From an uncultured delta proteobacterium (GTDB lineage: Bacteria; Myxococcota_A; Polyangia; Haliangiales; Haliangiaceae): DNA of 64,000 nt. The stretch lies in assembly GCA_900696455.1 (NCBI GenBank), contig CAADGB010000169.1, forward strand, positions 1 through 64,000, given 5' to 3'. Shown piece by piece: positions 26,815 through 36,067 of this stretch. Numbering within the stretch: the stretch's first letter is position 1; each line of letters begins with the position of its first letter. Position numbers and translations under genes: made by a program. The notes below the pieces were generated by a model. It had not been told where the DNA came from and ran no database searches. It saw only the letters and a program-made list of their open reading frames with translations.

Positions 26815-26957
26815 GGGCCGTGGGCCGTCGCTCCCGCCGGCGGCGTGGACGAGCGGACGGACGCCTGGCGACCCCAAGGATCTCGAGCAGATCGACCGCC
26901 CGGCCCGGGCTCGGCCCGGGGAATGTCGACCGCGCCAGCACCGTACTATGAGGCGCG

Positions 26958-28790
26958 ATGAGAACCACGGGACGACGCGGCGACGACCACGGGGAGCCGA
27001 TCCGAGCGGACGGGGGCGGGAGCGCGCCTGGCAAGCGGACGCTCACCCAGACGATCCAGCGCCGCAAGGACGGCGGCGCCGAGGCGGAGGCTCCGAGCGG
27101 AGGTCGTGGCCACGCGCTGCCTGCGCCGCTGCGCGCCCAGATGGAGGACGCGTTCGACTTCAGCTTCGCCTCGGTGCGCATGCACGAAGGCGGCGAGGCG
27201 CGATCCATGGGTGCGCTCGCGTACACCCAGGGCACCGATGTCCACTTCGCCCCGGGCCAGTACGATCCCGCCAGCGCGCGCGGGCAGGAGCTGATCGGCC
27301 ACGAGCTGGCGCACGTCGTCCAGCAGAGCGAAGGACGCGTCGCCGCGACGACCCAGTTGAAGGGGGTCGGGCTCAACGACGACTCCGCGCTCGAGCAGGA
27401 GGCCGACGACTGGGGGGCGCGGGCCGCGCGCGGCGAGTCGGTCGGGCGCGGCGGCACCGCGGCCGCGGCGATCGGACGAGGTGACGCCCCGGTGCAGCGC
27501 TACAAGGACTTCCGCACGATCGGCGAGGAGGACTCGAAGAACCAACCCCACTGGGCCAACAGCCCCGGGCTCCGGGTCGCGGATGACGGCACCGCGGCCA
27601 TCGCGCAGGCCAGCATCGCCGGCTCCCAGGAGATGTACGTCCTGGCCAGCCGCCTGCCCGGCATCAACGCGGACCTCGCGACCGCCAAGGCCCCGCTCAA
27701 GCTGGTCAAGGCCAGCGGGAGCGTCTCCGGTGCCGTCCCGGGTGACCTCGAGCAACCTGCCCGGACCCTGGATCGGGTCAAGCCCGTCGAGGTCAACGAC
27801 GCCACGAAGGACAAGGAGATCCCCAACGACTGCGGCAACGCCGCGCGCACCGTCACCGGCGCCTTCGCCGAGGGCAAGGGGCTGCGCGCCGAGTACGTCG
27901 GCAAGGACGGCAAGTCGACCAACGCGACGTACAGCGATCCCGAGATGATGAAGTACGAGATCATGGTCAACCACTTCGGGGACAAGATCCCGAACGCCAA
28001 GACCGTGCTGGCCGAGGTCGAGGCCGCGCTCGCGAAGACCGCCGCGGCGTACGATGACGCCAAGGACTACTTCGGCGACCTCGAGACGCTCCACGCTGCC
28101 CTGGAGACCGCCAAGACCGCGACCGAGCAGATCGTCGCCGACTTCGACGCGCTCAAGGACGCGCACCGCAAGAAGGTCGACGCCGTGAACGCGTCGAGCG
28201 CCGCCGACAAGGCCGATCAGCTCAAGGCGCTGGAGGCCGACTTCGCCGCCAAGAAGGCGAAGCTCCAGGCCCGCCTCGACGTGGCCAAGAAGGCCTACGA
28301 CGCCGCCAACGCCAAGTTCCAGGCCTTCCTCGACAAGAAGGTCGGCGCCAGGACCGTCCGCGAGCTGCTCGTCGCGTACTTCGACGCGGCGAAGGTGCAG
28401 AACCAGCTGATCGCCGACATCACGGGTCCGTACCTGGCGATGGGCGGCGCCGACCAGGAAGCCTTCGACGAGAAGGTCGGCATCAACCGCCACGCCGACC
28501 CCGGCGTCGGCGAGGCCTACACGATCTCCTCGGGCGGCGACGCCAAGCGCAGCGACCGCTCGACCTGGAACTTCCACTGGGGCGGCGTCATCTTCAAGAG
28601 CACGACCGGCTCGGACAACATCACCATGGAGAACTACGCCGGCAACCGCGACGACGAGTGGTACCTTCAGATGTATGGCGTGCCGACCAAGGGTGCCCAG
28701 CGCCTGGGGCAGACGTTCCACGAGCAGCACCGCGACGTGCACGAGCAGCACGGCACCACGCCCACCACGCTGGCGACCGAGAAGCTCTGA
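26958..28790 (+). CDS. DUF4157 (eCIS-core) protein with papain-like C-terminal candidate domain
   Basis: This is a 610-residue protein. The DUF4157 core (about 50-125) has [13 protein letters not shown], a [11 protein letters not shown] segment and the zinc-type motif [11 protein letters not shown] (HExxH). The core is found in proteins linked to extracellular contractile injection systems. A coiled-coil, Lys/Ala-rich region spans about 350-470. Two segments look like a cysteine-peptidase or amidase pair: [10 protein letters not shown] (Cys near residue 295) and [15 protein letters not shown] (His near 537), followed by NITMENYAG. It is thus a possible cargo or toxin. No contractile sheath, tube or baseplate genes are in the window. 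A lipoprotein gene starts 12 bp after its stop and may be co-transcribed. Confidence 0.85.
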   Translation: MRTTGRRGDDHGEPIRADGGGSAPGKRTLTQTIQRRKDGGAEAEAPSGGRGHALPAPLRAQMEDAFDFSFASVRMHEGGEARSMGALAYTQGTDVHFAPGQYDPASARGQELIGHELAHVVQQSEGRVAATTQLKGVGLNDDSALEQEADDWGARAARGESVGRGGTAAAAIGRGDAPVQRYKDFRTIGEEDSKNQPHWANSPGLRVADDGTAAIAQASIAGSQEMYVLASRLPGINADLATAKAPLKLVKASGSVSGAVPGDLEQPARTLDRVKPVEVNDATKDKEIPNDCGNAARTVTGAFAEGKGLRAEYVGKDGKSTNATYSDPEMMKYEIMVNHFGDKIPNAKTVLAEVEAALAKTAAAYDDAKDYFGDLETLHAALETAKTATEQIVADFDALKDAHRKKVDAVNASSAADKADQLKALEADFAAKKAKLQARLDVAKKAYDAANAKFQAFLDKKVGARTVRELLVAYFDAAKVQNQLIADITGPYLAMGGADQEAFDEKVGINRHADPGVGEAYTISSGGDAKRSDRSTWNFHWGGVIFKSTTGSDNITMENYAGNRDDEWYLQMYGVPTKGAQRLGQTFHEQHRDVHEQHGTTPTTLATEKL

Positions 28791-28802
28791 CCGGGCCGTC
28801 CG

Positions 28803-29294
28803 ATGCGCCGCGCGCTGACGCTCGCGCTCGCCGGCCTCGCGGCCGCGGGTTGCGGCACCCCTCCCACCCAGACCAGGACCATGGATCACTCGCCTCCTCG
28901 CGATGCTTCCCCGGTGTCCGACGACAGCCCGGCCGTGCGCGACGCCGCCGACCGCGATCGCAAGAACGGCACGATGGTCGAGGTGTTCGGCACCTACCAC
29001 CAGGTCGCCGGCGGCCAGGCTCCGGACGCGCCCCTCGACGGTCACGCCGCGATCCAGCTCGCCGACGGCACGCAGATCTACCTGCAGCCGCCGTGGCACC
29101 CCGAGGCCATCCGCCCCGACGAGGAGCTGGCGAGGTACGAGGGCAAGGCGGTGGTCGCCAAGGGCCTGCTCTTCGCCGAGTGTCCGGCGCCGCCGGACGG
29201 CCGCGCCTACGCCCGGGTCCCGTGCCTCACCGCGTCGATCGTCGTGATCGATCGTCGCGCCTTCGACGCGCTGCAGCGCGGCCAGCTCGATTGA
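28803..29294 (+). CDS. Small lipoprotein following the DUF4157 gene
   Basis: This is a 163-residue protein with signal peptide and lipobox LAGLAAAGC (Cys about residue 18), so it is probably anchored in the membrane. A flexible polar linker rich in Asp, Pro and Ser (about 20-50) leads to a compact beta-rich domain. That domain has VEVFGTYHQVAG, HAAIQLADGTQIYLQPPWHP and KAVVAKGLLFAECP, resembling an OB-like barrel. It starts 12 bases after the DUF4157 gene stop, with no clear promoter between, so an operon is likely. If the upstream protein is a toxin, this could be its immunity or tethering partner, but that is speculation. I do not recognise a named family. Confidence 0.75.
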   Translation: MRRALTLALAGLAAAGCGTPPTQTRTMDHSPPRDASPVSDDSPAVRDAADRDRKNGTMVEVFGTYHQVAGGQAPDAPLDGHAAIQLADGTQIYLQPPWHPEAIRPDEELARYEGKAVVAKGLLFAECPAPPDGRAYARVPCLTASIVVIDRRAFDALQRGQLD

Positions 29295-29513
29295 GCGACG
29301 GGGCGACGGGTGGGGCCGCGCGACGCACGAGCGCGCGTGCTGGTCCGGCGGTTGCTACCGCCTGGATCGACCCATGCCCGTGTCCTCGCTCCACTGTACC
29401 TGCGCGATCGGCCTGCCCCGGGGCCCGGCCGGGCGCGCGCGGTCGGTGACACCCCGCAAGGCCTGCGAGCGGGCGCAGGCACCGCGCAGGCGCTGCGCGA
29501 CGAGGAGGAGCCG

Positions 29514-30638
29514 ATGCGAGCCGTCCTGACCGCCCTGCTCGTGATCCATGGCGCGATCCACGTCCTCGGCTTCCTGCGCTGGTCCGCGCTGGCCGCGGTG
29601 CCGCAGCTCACCGGGCGGACCCTCCTCGCGCTGTCGCCGGCGGGCGAGCGGGCCTTCGCCGGGGTCTGGCTGGTGGCGCTGCTGGCCCTGGTCACGGCGG
29701 CCGCGATGCGGCTCGCTCACCACGAGGCGTGGTGGCTGCCGGCGGCCGGCGGCGTGCTGCTGTCCCAGCTCGCGATCGTCGTCGCCTGGCACGACGCCAG
29801 GTTCGGCACGATCGCCAACGTCCTCATCCTGATCCCGGTCGTGGCCGCCGCCGCCCACGCCCGCTTCGCGCGCCAGATCGACGGCGAGATCGACGCGCTC
29901 CACGCCCGGGCGCAGGCGGTGGCCGTCGCCCGCGCGCCGGTCGAGCCCGCCGACCTCGACCGGCTGCCGCCGCCGGTGGCGCGCTGGCTCGAGCGCGCCG
30001 GCGTGGTCGGTCGGCCGCGGGTCGCCACGGTCCGCCTCGCGCAGCGCGGCGAGCTCCGCACCAGCCCCGACGGCGCCTGGCTGCCGGCGCGCGCCGAGCA
30101 GCACGTCTCGGTCGAGCCGCCCGGGTTCGTGTGGCGGGTCGACGCCACGATGCTCGGCGTCGTGCCGATCGCCGGCCGTGATCGCTACGCCGACGGGCGC
30201 GGTCACATGCTGATCAAGGCGGCGTCGCTGCTCGACGTGGTCGACGCCACCGGGCCGCCCATCGACCAGGGCACGCGCCTGCGCTTCCTGGCCGAGATCA
30301 TCTGGTACCCGTCGGCGGCGCTGGCCCCGTACCTGAGCTGGGAGGCGATCGACGCCACCCACGCCCGCGTCACGATGCGCGACCACGGCGCCGAGGTCTC
30401 GGCGGTGTTCGAGTTCGACGGCGACGGCCGGGTCACGGGCATGCTGGCCCAGCGCTACCAGGGCGACGGCGCCGACGCCCGGCTCCGGCCGTGGAGGGCC
30501 ACCTGCGCGGCGTGGGGCCGCTTCGACGGCGTCGAGGTGCCGGTCGCGGGCGCGGTGAGCTGGGTCGAGGACGAGGTCGACTTCACCTACTACCGCTGGG
30601 AGCTGACCGCGCTCGCGTCCGATGAGCCCCGGCGCTGA
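29514..30638 (+). CDS. DUF6544-like membrane-anchored protein
   Basis: This is a 374-residue protein. Residues 1-115 have four hydrophobic segments (LTALLVIHGAIHVLGFL, WLVALLALVTAAAM, WWLPAAGGVLLSQLAIVVA, IANVLILIPVVAAAA). The remaining soluble part (about 150-370) resembles the DUF6544 family. It has PPVARWLERAGVVGRPRV, LRTSPDGAWLPARAEQHVSV, GRGHMLIKAASLLDVV, and a closing VSWVEDEVDFTYYRWEL. The fold is lipoprotein-carrier-like and the function unknown. ATG 29514 has a strong GAGGAGGAG five bases upstream, which fixes the start; 204 in-frame bases upstream lack sense. It lies between the two DUF4157 genes in a 219-bp gap of its own, so it is probably transcribed separately. Confidence 0.8.
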   Translation: MRAVLTALLVIHGAIHVLGFLRWSALAAVPQLTGRTLLALSPAGERAFAGVWLVALLALVTAAAMRLAHHEAWWLPAAGGVLLSQLAIVVAWHDARFGTIANVLILIPVVAAAAHARFARQIDGEIDALHARAQAVAVARAPVEPADLDRLPPPVARWLERAGVVGRPRVATVRLAQRGELRTSPDGAWLPARAEQHVSVEPPGFVWRVDATMLGVVPIAGRDRYADGRGHMLIKAASLLDVVDATGPPIDQGTRLRFLAEIIWYPSAALAPYLSWEAIDATHARVTMRDHGAEVSAVFEFDGDGRVTGMLAQRYQGDGADARLRPWRATCAAWGRFDGVEVPVAGAVSWVEDEVDFTYYRWELTALASDEPRR

Positions 30639-30722
30639 CGGGCCGGCGCGCGCCGTGACGTCCCGGGGCGGCACCGGGGCGTACCCGAGCCCGCCCGCGG
30701 ACCTGCCCCCACACCTCGGACG

Positions 30723-33227
30723 TCACTCACCGCGCGCGCTGCCCTCGCTGGCGACCGCGCCGGTGCGGATGAACTGGCCCCAGTCGGGCGCCGGGCTCAG
30801 GTTGCGCAGGAGACCGGTCGCGCGGCGGGCCTCGCCACGGCCGTTGAACTCGTCGCGGCTGACCCGGCCGTGGGCGGTGTAGTAGCCGGCGCTCGCCATG
30901 TAGCGGCCGAGCTCGCGCTGGGCCTCGGTCAGGCGGCGGGTGCGCTGGTTGATCTGGACCTCGACCGCGCGGGCCGCGCGCCGCGCCTCGCGGCGCTCGG
31001 CGGCCGCGGCGCGATCGCCCTCCTCCTCCTCGAGCCGGGCGATCTCGGGCGCCAGCTCGTCGAGGCGAGCCCCGAGCTGCTCCAGCTCGTCGGAGATGCC
31101 GGTGCGCTCGTCGGCGCCGAGGGAGGAGTTGCGCAGCTCGTCGCGCAGCTCGCGCCGGCGCTCGCGCAGGCGGCGGCGCTCGACGTAGCGCGTCCGCAGC
31201 TCGCCGGCGTGGGCGGCGTCGGCCTCGACCCGCTCGGCCAGCGGGCGGTGCTGGGCCTCGAGGTCCTCGAGCTCGGCCTCGAGGGCGGTGATGCGAGCCT
31301 GGACGCGCTCGCGCGCCTCGCGGGTGTCCTCGAGCCGGGCGTCGCGCCGCCCCTCGATGCCCTCGCGCTGGGCCTCGGTGCCGCGGCCCAGCGCCGCCGC
31401 GTTGGCGACCAGGATCGTGAGGCGCTCGTGGAGCCGGACCAGGCGCGGGACCAGCGCCTCGCCGCCGGGCGCCGCGGCCGCGGCCTCGCCGTCGCCGGCG
31501 CCGGGCCCGGTGGGCGTGGGCCGGTTGGTCTCGGTGAAGGCCGTGTGCTGGTGGTCGGTCATGCGCGGGCGGAGCTGCTCGATCATCGCGGCGTTGCGCC
31601 CGCGCAGGTGCTCGACCAGCGCGTCCCAGTCGAAGGTGCCGCGCCCCCGCAGCCGCTGCTCGATGAACTGATGGTTGGCGGCGGCCTCGTCACCCGAGCC
31701 GAGGATCGCGATCAGGTCGGCGGCGGTCTGCATCGGCCGGGCGCCGGCGTCGGCGCGCGAGATGTGGGTGACCGGCGTGACCCGGCCGTTGCCGGTGTCG
31801 ATGAAGCGCTCGCCGAGGATCCGGGTCTCCTCGCGGCCGCCGGCGTCGGGACTGATCTGGCTCATCGTGATGGCGCGGCGGTAACGCACGCCCTGGAAGC
31901 TCAGCTCGCCGCTGGCCCAGCGCGAGAACACGATGCTGTGGTTGCCGCCGGGGCTGCCGTTGTCGTTGTAGACCCACAGCCAGTCGCCGGGCTGGATGAG
32001 GGCGAAGTTCTCGAAGGGCAGGCCCTGCAGCTCGAACTGGGCGCGCGCGCCCTCGGCGGCCTCGCGCCGGCGGCCGACGCCGAGCTCGCCGCCGAGCGAG
32101 TCGCGGTGGTGGCCGGCGACCGTGGTCGTGCCGTCCTCGCCCGTCGACTCGCTCACGCTCATCGACAGCGCGCCGGTGTGGTCGAACTCCTCGCGCACCC
32201 CGGCGCCCGCGCCCTCGGCGGCGCCGGCGTAGTGCATGACCAGGTTGACCCAGTGGCCGCACATGCGGGCGTGCACCGCCTGCTCGAACGAGCCCGGCTG
32301 GTAGCGACCGGTCGACAGGATGTGACCGGCGAGCAGGATCCGCTGCTGGGCGGTGGTGGTGCCGACGTCGTCGCCGTTGAACAGCCGCTCGGGGATGATG
32401 CGGGTGGCGATGAAGCTCGACAGCTTCTGGCGCTGGGTCGAGGTGAACAGCCGCTGCAGGCGCGCGGCCGGCACCGGCGGACCGCTGGCGTGGGCGAGCT
32501 CGGCGGCCGAGACGTCGGGGCCGCGCTCGGCCGCCGCCTCGGACGAGCCGTCGTCGAAGGCGTGGAGCTGGGCCGCGAACTCGGCGTTGAAGGCGTCGGC
32601 GAAGCGCTGGAGCTCGCTCGCCGGTCCGCCGCCGCCGCGCCCCGGGGCGGCGTCGAGGAGCGCGGCCGCGCTCTCGCCGCGGACCGTGCGATCGGCGATG
32701 GCGTCGGCGTGACGCTCCAGCTCGGGGCTGCCGGTGCCGCCGCCGTCGAGGTGGACCCCGCTGGCCTGCTGCACGACGTGAGCGGCCTCGTGCGCGGCCA
32801 GGCGCAGATCGGGCGGGGCCGCGAAGGCGACGTCGTTGCCGGTGGCGAACGCGCTGGCGCCCATGGCGTCGGCGGCGTCGGCCGCCGGGCCGCCGACGTG
32901 GGCCCGCACGCCGCTCACGTCGTGGTGGCCGAAGCTGTGCTGGATGGCGTCGCGGTGCGGCAGTTCCTGGGCCGGGCCGGCCACGCCGCGCTGGGCGAGG
33001 GTGTGGAGCGCGAACGGATCCTCGACCGGCGCGCCCCGGGCCTGGAGCTGGACCGCGCCCGGCGTGGGCACCGCGAGCGGGTGGAGGGCGTCACCGCCGG
33101 GCTCCCCGCTGCCGGGCAGACGGCCCGTGGTCGTGCTCTTGCCCGGCGCGGGCAACCCGCCACTCCCCTCCCGCTGCTGGCTCGGATCCGGAGATCCACG
33201 GTGGAGGCGATCCATGAGTCGCGCCAT
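30723..33227 (-). CDS. Large DUF4157 (eCIS-core) protein with coiled-coil C-terminus
   Basis: This is an 834-residue protein from ATG 33227 (a later ATG at 33215 is possible). The DUF4157 core (about 85-190) includes [28 protein letters not shown] and [15 protein letters not shown] with HExxH. A middle domain (about 270-520) has two segments that could pair in a papain/NlpC-like site: [15 protein letters not shown] (Cys) and [12 protein letters not shown] (His), preceded by [11 protein letters not shown]. Residues about 610-790 are a long Arg/Glu-rich coiled coil. It runs convergent with the DUF6544-like gene. It is the second such protein within 6 kb but has a different tail, suggesting separate cargo modules. 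No injection-system structural genes are visible. Confidence 0.85.
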   Translation of the reverse strand: MARLMDRLHRGSPDPSQQREGSGGLPAPGKSTTTGRLPGSGEPGGDALHPLAVPTPGAVQLQARGAPVEDPFALHTLAQRGVAGPAQELPHRDAIQHSFGHHDVSGVRAHVGGPAADAADAMGASAFATGNDVAFAAPPDLRLAAHEAAHVVQQASGVHLDGGGTGSPELERHADAIADRTVRGESAAALLDAAPGRGGGGPASELQRFADAFNAEFAAQLHAFDDGSSEAAAERGPDVSAAELAHASGPPVPAARLQRLFTSTQRQKLSSFIATRIIPERLFNGDDVGTTTAQQRILLAGHILSTGRYQPGSFEQAVHARMCGHWVNLVMHYAGAAEGAGAGVREEFDHTGALSMSVSESTGEDGTTTVAGHHRDSLGGELGVGRRREAAEGARAQFELQGLPFENFALIQPGDWLWVYNDNGSPGGNHSIVFSRWASGELSFQGVRYRRAITMSQISPDAGGREETRILGERFIDTGNGRVTPVTHISRADAGARPMQTAADLIAILGSGDEAAANHQFIEQRLRGRGTFDWDALVEHLRGRNAAMIEQLRPRMTDHQHTAFTETNRPTPTGPGAGDGEAAAAAPGGEALVPRLVRLHERLTILVANAAALGRGTEAQREGIEGRRDARLEDTREARERVQARITALEAELEDLEAQHRPLAERVEADAAHAGELRTRYVERRRLRERRRELRDELRNSSLGADERTGISDELEQLGARLDELAPEIARLEEEEGDRAAAAERREARRAARAVEVQINQRTRRLTEAQRELGRYMASAGYYTAHGRVSRDEFNGRGEARRATGLLRNLSPAPDWGQFIRTGAVASEGSARGE

Positions 33228-33312
33228 TGTACGCGGCGCGGCCACCAGAGCTGCCGCCGCGAGCGCCCTCGACCGAGCGCTGCCCGACCGCGCCCGACAC
33301 TGCCATACACGT

Positions 33313-34077
33313 TCACACCGTGCCGGAGCCTGCCGGCGGCGGTGGCGACTCGAGCTCCCGCGCCGCCAGCGTCGCGCCGGTGGCGCCGAGGCCGAGCGCG
33401 ATCAGGTTGACGCCGGGCACCAGCAGGAGCGCGGCGACGGTCGCCCCGAGGCCGAGCGTGCGGTGGCGGTGGCGCGCCAGGAACGCGAGCTTGGCCGGGT
33501 ACGAGAGCCCGCGGCGGGCGAGGACCGCGTCGTAGCAGTCGTAGGCGGCCGCGCGCGCCGCGAGCCAGCCGCCGAGCACGGGCGCGGCGAGCGTGCCGAC
33601 GACCGGGACGAACGACAGCGCGACCAGGAGGAGCGCGCCGCCCAGCGCGACGACCAGCCGGCGCAGGCCGTGCAGGAGCCCGAGCAGCGCGTCGCGCGCG
33701 AAGGCGCCCGGCGAGAACCGCGGGCCGGGCGCGCCGGTCAGGCGCTCCTCGACGGCCTCCGACAGCAGCTCGTTGAAGGGCCCGGCGATCACGCCCGCCA
33801 CCGGCACGAACACCAGGAGCGCGGCGAAGCCGAGCGCGACCAGCACGACGAGCCAGACCAGCCAGCCCGCCCAGCGCTCGATCGCGTCCGGCATCCAGCC
33901 GGTCGCCCACGCCACCAGCGGGCTCGCCGTCGCCGCCACCGCCCAGATCGCCGCCGCCAGGAGCACGAGCGTCACCGCCGCCGGCGCCGCCACCCAGCCC
34001 CAGAGCCGCGGGTGGGCGGCGAGGAACCGGTAGCCGGCCCGCACGTCGCTCGCGCCTCGCGCGACGCCTCGCACCAT
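33313..34077 (-). CDS. CysZ/EI24-like membrane protein
   Basis: This is a 254-residue inner-membrane protein of the EI24/CysZ type. Features are an N-terminal amphipathic start ([20 protein letters not shown]) and about five membrane spans, including [39 protein letters not shown] and [21 protein letters not shown]. Between them lie the [16 protein letters not shown] loop and a C-terminal span [20 protein letters not shown]. CysZ supports sulfate uptake; many relatives have no assigned role. ATG 34077 is 57 bp from the divergent metallopeptidase gene. The assignment rests on overall pattern and the P-F-N/D-x-L-S/A motif that typifies the family. Confidence 0.8.
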   Translation of the reverse strand: MVRGVARGASDVRAGYRFLAAHPRLWGWVAAPAAVTLVLLAAAIWAVAATASPLVAWATGWMPDAIERWAGWLVWLVVLVALGFAALLVFVPVAGVIAGPFNELLSEAVEERLTGAPGPRFSPGAFARDALLGLLHGLRRLVVALGGALLLVALSFVPVVGTLAAPVLGGWLAARAAAYDCYDAVLARRGLSYPAKLAFLARHRHRTLGLGATVAALLLVPGVNLIALGLGATGATLAARELESPPPPAGSGTV

Positions 34078-34134
34078 GTCTCGAAGCTACCACCGCCGCG
34101 ATCACCAGGGCCGCACCTGGGCTACGGTCCGCCG

Positions 34135-36027
34135 ATGATGAAGCGGCTGGCAAGGCTCGGCGTGGTCGGGCTCCTCGGCGTGCTCGGCGCCACGGGATCG
34201 ATGCTCGGGCTCGGCGGGTGCGACGCCCCGTCGCCGGCGTGGTGGCCGCCGGCGGCCGGCGGTGATGACGGCCGCGGTCGCGCGCCGGGCGCTGGCGAGG
34301 CCGCGCCCGGCCCGGCGCTCGACCACGCCCGGGTGTGGTCGCTCGACCAGACCCGCCCGCTCGTCGACAAGACGCTGACCATCCGCCTCGCGCCCGAGCT
34401 GGGCCACCTGTCGCCGGCGGAGCGGGCCGCGGTCGACAAGCTGCTCGCGGTCGGCGCGATCATGCAGGAGCTGTACGAGGACCAGCGCCACGTCGACGCC
34501 GCGGCGGCGCGCGCGCTGGTGGCGCGCCACGACGACGGCGAGCGCGCCGATCACCTGCGCCGGCTCCACCGCCTCTTCCAGGGGCCGATCGCCACCACGC
34601 TGACCAACGAGCGCGCGTCGTTCCTGGGCGCGCGGCCGGCCGCCCCGGGCAAGACCGTCTACCCGTGGGGCATCACCGCGGCCGAGGTCGAGGCGTTCCT
34701 CGCCGACCACCCCGAGGTCCGCGACGCGATCCTCGCCCCGCGCACGGTCGTCCGCCGCGCCGACGCCGCGGCGCTGACCGCCGACCTCGCCACCCTCGAC
34801 CGCCACCCCGCGCTCGACACCCTCCACCCCGGGCTGCGCGAGCGGCTGCAGGCGCTGCGCGCGGCCCCGGCCGGGCTCTACGCCGTGCCGTACGCGGTGG
34901 CGTACGCCGACCGCCTCGAGCGCGCGTACCGGCTGCTCCACGAGGCCGCCGAGATCGTGGCCAGCGCCGATCCCGAGCTCGCCGGCTACCTGCGCAACCG
35001 CGCCCGCGATCTGCTCACCGACGACTACGAGTCCGGCGACGCGGCGTGGGTCACCGCCGACCTCGGCAACCTCAACGTCCAGCTCGGCTCCTACGAGACC
35101 TACGACGACGAGCTGTTCGGCACCAAGACCTTCTTCGCGCTCAGCCTGCTGGCCCGGCGCCCCGCCGACAGCGACGCCCTGCGCCAGGCGATCGGCGGCC
35201 TGCAGGCGCTCGAGGACAGCCTGCCCTACACGCGCAAGAAGCAGGTGCGCGAGCGCATCCCGGTCGGGGTCTACGACGTGATCGCCGACTTCGGCCAGGC
35301 CCGCGGCGCCAACACCGCGACGATCCTGCCCAACGAGGCCTACCTGACCCGGCGCTACGGCCGCACGATCCTCCTGCGCGCCAACATCATGCGCGACCCC
35401 GACCTCTTCGCCGCGGTCGGCGGCGCCTGGGCCGCGGTGATGGCCCCGGCCCACGCCGCTGACCTGACCGCCGACGCCGGCGTCGTGCGGACGCTGTGGC
35501 ACGAGGTCGGCCACTACCTGGGCGTCGACACCACCCGCGACGGCCGCGACCTCGACGCCGCGCTCGGCGACACCGCCAGCCTGCTCGAGGAGCTGAAGGC
35601 CGACCTGGCCTCGCTGTTCGTGGCCCGCGAGCTGCGCGCCCGCGGCCACCTCGACGACGCCGGGCTGCGCGCGGTCTACGCCTCGGGGGTCAACCGCGTC
35701 CTGCAGAACAACCGGCCGCGCCGCGACCAGCCCTACCAGACGATGCAGCTCATGCAGTGGAACCACTTCCTGACCCGCGGCCTGCTCCGCTTCGACGCCG
35801 CCACCGCCACGATGAGCATCGACCACGCCCGCTACCACGACGTCGTCGCCGAGCTGCTCGCGCGCGTGCTCGCGGTCCAGGACGCCGGCGACAAGGCCGC
35901 GGCCGACGCCTTCATCACCGAGCTCACGACCTGGGACGACGCGCTCCACGGCGTGATCGCCCAGAAGCTCCGCGACCAGCAGCGCTACCGCTACCGCCTC
36001 TTCTACTACGCCGCCCTCGGCGAGTGA
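34135..36027 (+). CDS. M49-like metallopeptidase lipoprotein
   Basis: This is a 630-residue exported protein. Residues 1-29 are a signal peptide ending in a lipobox-like GLGGC. The catalytic region near residue 460 shows TLWHEVGHYLG (HExxH) with a second metal ligand motif LLEELKADLASLF about 35 residues later. This combination resembles bacterial dipeptidyl peptidase III (M49)-type gluzincins, where E-E-x-x-A-D supplies the third ligand. The substrate-binding N-terminal part includes YPWGITAAEVEAFLADHP and LNVQLGSYETYDDELFGTKT, also seen in M49-like proteins. Anchoring to a membrane would put peptidase activity in the periplasm or on the surface. M49 identity is by motif resemblance only. 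A GC stem-loop follows the stop. Confidence 0.85.
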   Translation: MMKRLARLGVVGLLGVLGATGSMLGLGGCDAPSPAWWPPAAGGDDGRGRAPGAGEAAPGPALDHARVWSLDQTRPLVDKTLTIRLAPELGHLSPAERAAVDKLLAVGAIMQELYEDQRHVDAAAARALVARHDDGERADHLRRLHRLFQGPIATTLTNERASFLGARPAAPGKTVYPWGITAAEVEAFLADHPEVRDAILAPRTVVRRADAAALTADLATLDRHPALDTLHPGLRERLQALRAAPAGLYAVPYAVAYADRLERAYRLLHEAAEIVASADPELAGYLRNRARDLLTDDYESGDAAWVTADLGNLNVQLGSYETYDDELFGTKTFFALSLLARRPADSDALRQAIGGLQALEDSLPYTRKKQVRERIPVGVYDVIADFGQARGANTATILPNEAYLTRRYGRTILLRANIMRDPDLFAAVGGAWAAVMAPAHAADLTADAGVVRTLWHEVGHYLGVDTTRDGRDLDAALGDTASLLEELKADLASLFVARELRARGHLDDAGLRAVYASGVNRVLQNNRPRRDQPYQTMQLMQWNHFLTRGLLRFDAATATMSIDHARYHDVVAELLARVLAVQDAGDKAAADAFITELTTWDDALHGVIAQKLRDQQRYRYRLFYYAALGE

Positions 36028-36040
36028 CGCCGGTCGGCCC

Positions 36041-36058
36041 CCGCCCGGCTGCGGGCGG
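36041..36058 (+). terminator. Stem-loop after the M49-like gene
   Basis: CCGCCCG-gctg-CGGGCGG gives a perfect 7-bp stem with a 4-base loop, 14 bases after the stop codon. No U-tract follows. It also sits 10 bases before the GTG start of the next gene and could affect its translation. Confidence 0.4.
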
Positions 36059-36067
36059 CGGCGGGGC

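Noticed and set aside
26958-33245. Complete contractile injection system locus
   Set aside because: Only two DUF4157-type proteins are found; no sheath, tube, baseplate or AAA ATPase genes of such systems are present in the window.
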